Source of the DNA: Bacteroidales bacterium
Lineage (GTDB): Bacteria; Bacteroidota; Bacteroidia; Bacteroidales; WCHB1-69
Direction: 5' to 3'
Assembly: GCA_012838875.1 (NCBI GenBank)
Contig: DUOL01000063.1
Location: forward strand, 1-6,426
Length of the DNA: 6,426 nt
The stretch's first letter is position 1, and every line of letters begins with the position of its first letter. The position numbers were made by a program, and so were the translations under genes. A model generated the notes under the pieces. The model did not search any database. It had not been told where the DNA came from and saw nothing but the letters and a program-made list of their open reading frames with translations. Below are positions 6,266-6,426 of this stretch, piece after piece.

Positions 6266-6282
6266 TCAAATTTGTAATTTGA
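6266..6282. promoter_or_regulatory. Short palindrome upstream of the rfbD promoter
   Basis: TCAAATT (6266-6272) and AATTTGA (6276-6282) are exact reverse complements around TGT. It lies about 40 bp upstream of the rfbD -7 box and 19 bp from the right repeat. It could be an operator, but a 7-bp A/T-rich palindrome in AT-rich DNA can arise by chance. Confidence 0.25.
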
Positions 6283-6301
6283 TTTATTTTCTCATAGATT
6301 T

Positions 6302-6426
6302 TATTTTTCTTTTGGGCGTGCCCCGTTCGCTGCCGCTCACGGGTCGGCGCCCGGTTCCAAGTCCGCGGGCACAAGCCGTGGGGTCGCAAGGCGGCAAAAA
6401 GAGCTTACAAGCTCGCTTTTTTGCCG
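6302..6426 (+). repeat. GC-rich inverted repeat, right copy
   Basis: Opposite-strand partner of the repeat at 1-118, about 92% identical over 118 bases with no indels, and 7 bases longer at its outer end. It starts with GGGCGTGCCCC (6314-6324), then CCCGT/ACGGG stem arms around a variable loop. A block follows in which four bases in a row (6348-6351, CGCC) replace TCTT of the other copy. It ends in a long hairpin. Both copies point their GGGCGTGCCCC end into the window and their hairpin end outward. No open reading frame is apparent. The sharp composition change against the AT-rich rfbD upstream region marks the boundary. Confidence 0.93.
6392..6426. terminator. Bidirectional terminator-like hairpin in the right repeat
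   Basis: GAGCTTACAAGCTC (6401-6414) forms the core stem, with A5 before it (6396-6400) and T6 after it (6417-6422). Outside these, CGGC (6392-6395) pairs with GCCG (6423-6426), so the whole 35-base stretch is one imperfect palindrome with a GC bulge. Either strand gives a hairpin followed by a T-run, so it could stop transcription from both sides, including reads entering from beyond the right edge toward rfbD. The function is inferred from shape. Confidence 0.5.

Noticed and set aside
6157..6301. Small gene upstream of rfbD
   Set aside because: The stretch is very AT-rich with stops in all frames and no supported start; it is better explained as promoter and leader.
1..6426. Composite transposon or genomic island bounded by the inverted repeats
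   Set aside because: All seven genes are core metabolic or housekeeping genes, no transposase or integrase is present, and no target-site duplication can be seen because both outer ends are at or beyond the window edge.

Overview
The window is a low-GC, gene-dense stretch that looks like a member of the Bacteroidetes, most likely Bacteroidales. Three things point there: Bacteroidetes-type -7 promoter boxes (TAnnTTTG, each here TATTTTTG) upstream of three transcription units; A/T-rich leaders without Shine-Dalgarno sites; and protein features such as the CcsA segment reading RPPLRTLGETRLW. The assignment rests on pattern recognition only, without a database search.

Layout. Positions 1-118 and 6302-6426 hold two inverted, GC-rich copies of one non-coding repeat of at least 118 bp. 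It stands out sharply from the AT-rich surroundings and carries a terminator-like hairpin at its outer end. Between the copies lie seven genes. Five are on the minus strand in transcription order rsmA, ackA, mgsA, resB, ccsA, with gaps of 31, 8, 65 and -8 bp, so they may be read as one transcript from a promoter at about 4355. A TatD-family nuclease gene (tatD) diverges from rsmA across a 107-bp region with two back-to-back -7 boxes around an inverted repeat. rfbD (dTDP-4-dehydrorhamnose reductase) lies on the minus strand, convergent with tatD, with its own -7 box.

Function. The content is mostly housekeeping and central metabolism: 16S rRNA dimethylation (RsmA), ATP-yielding acetate formation (AckA), the methylglyoxal bypass of lower glycolysis (MgsA), heme attachment to c-type cytochromes by System II (ResB plus CcsA), and the last step of dTDP-L-rhamnose synthesis (RfbD). 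ackA and mgsA, 8 bp apart, link two overflow routes. resB and ccsA overlap by 8 bp and should form one membrane complex; no cytochrome gene is in the window. Usual partners pta (for ackA) and rfbA/B/C (for rfbD) are also absent.

The two most interesting signals are the inverted repeat pair at the window ends and the apparent loss, in both ResB and CcsA, of the transmembrane histidine that I recall as the pair of membrane heme ligands in System II synthases. The periplasmic WWD site and its two histidines look intact. I see no mobile-element genes, CRISPR array, tRNA or rRNA.
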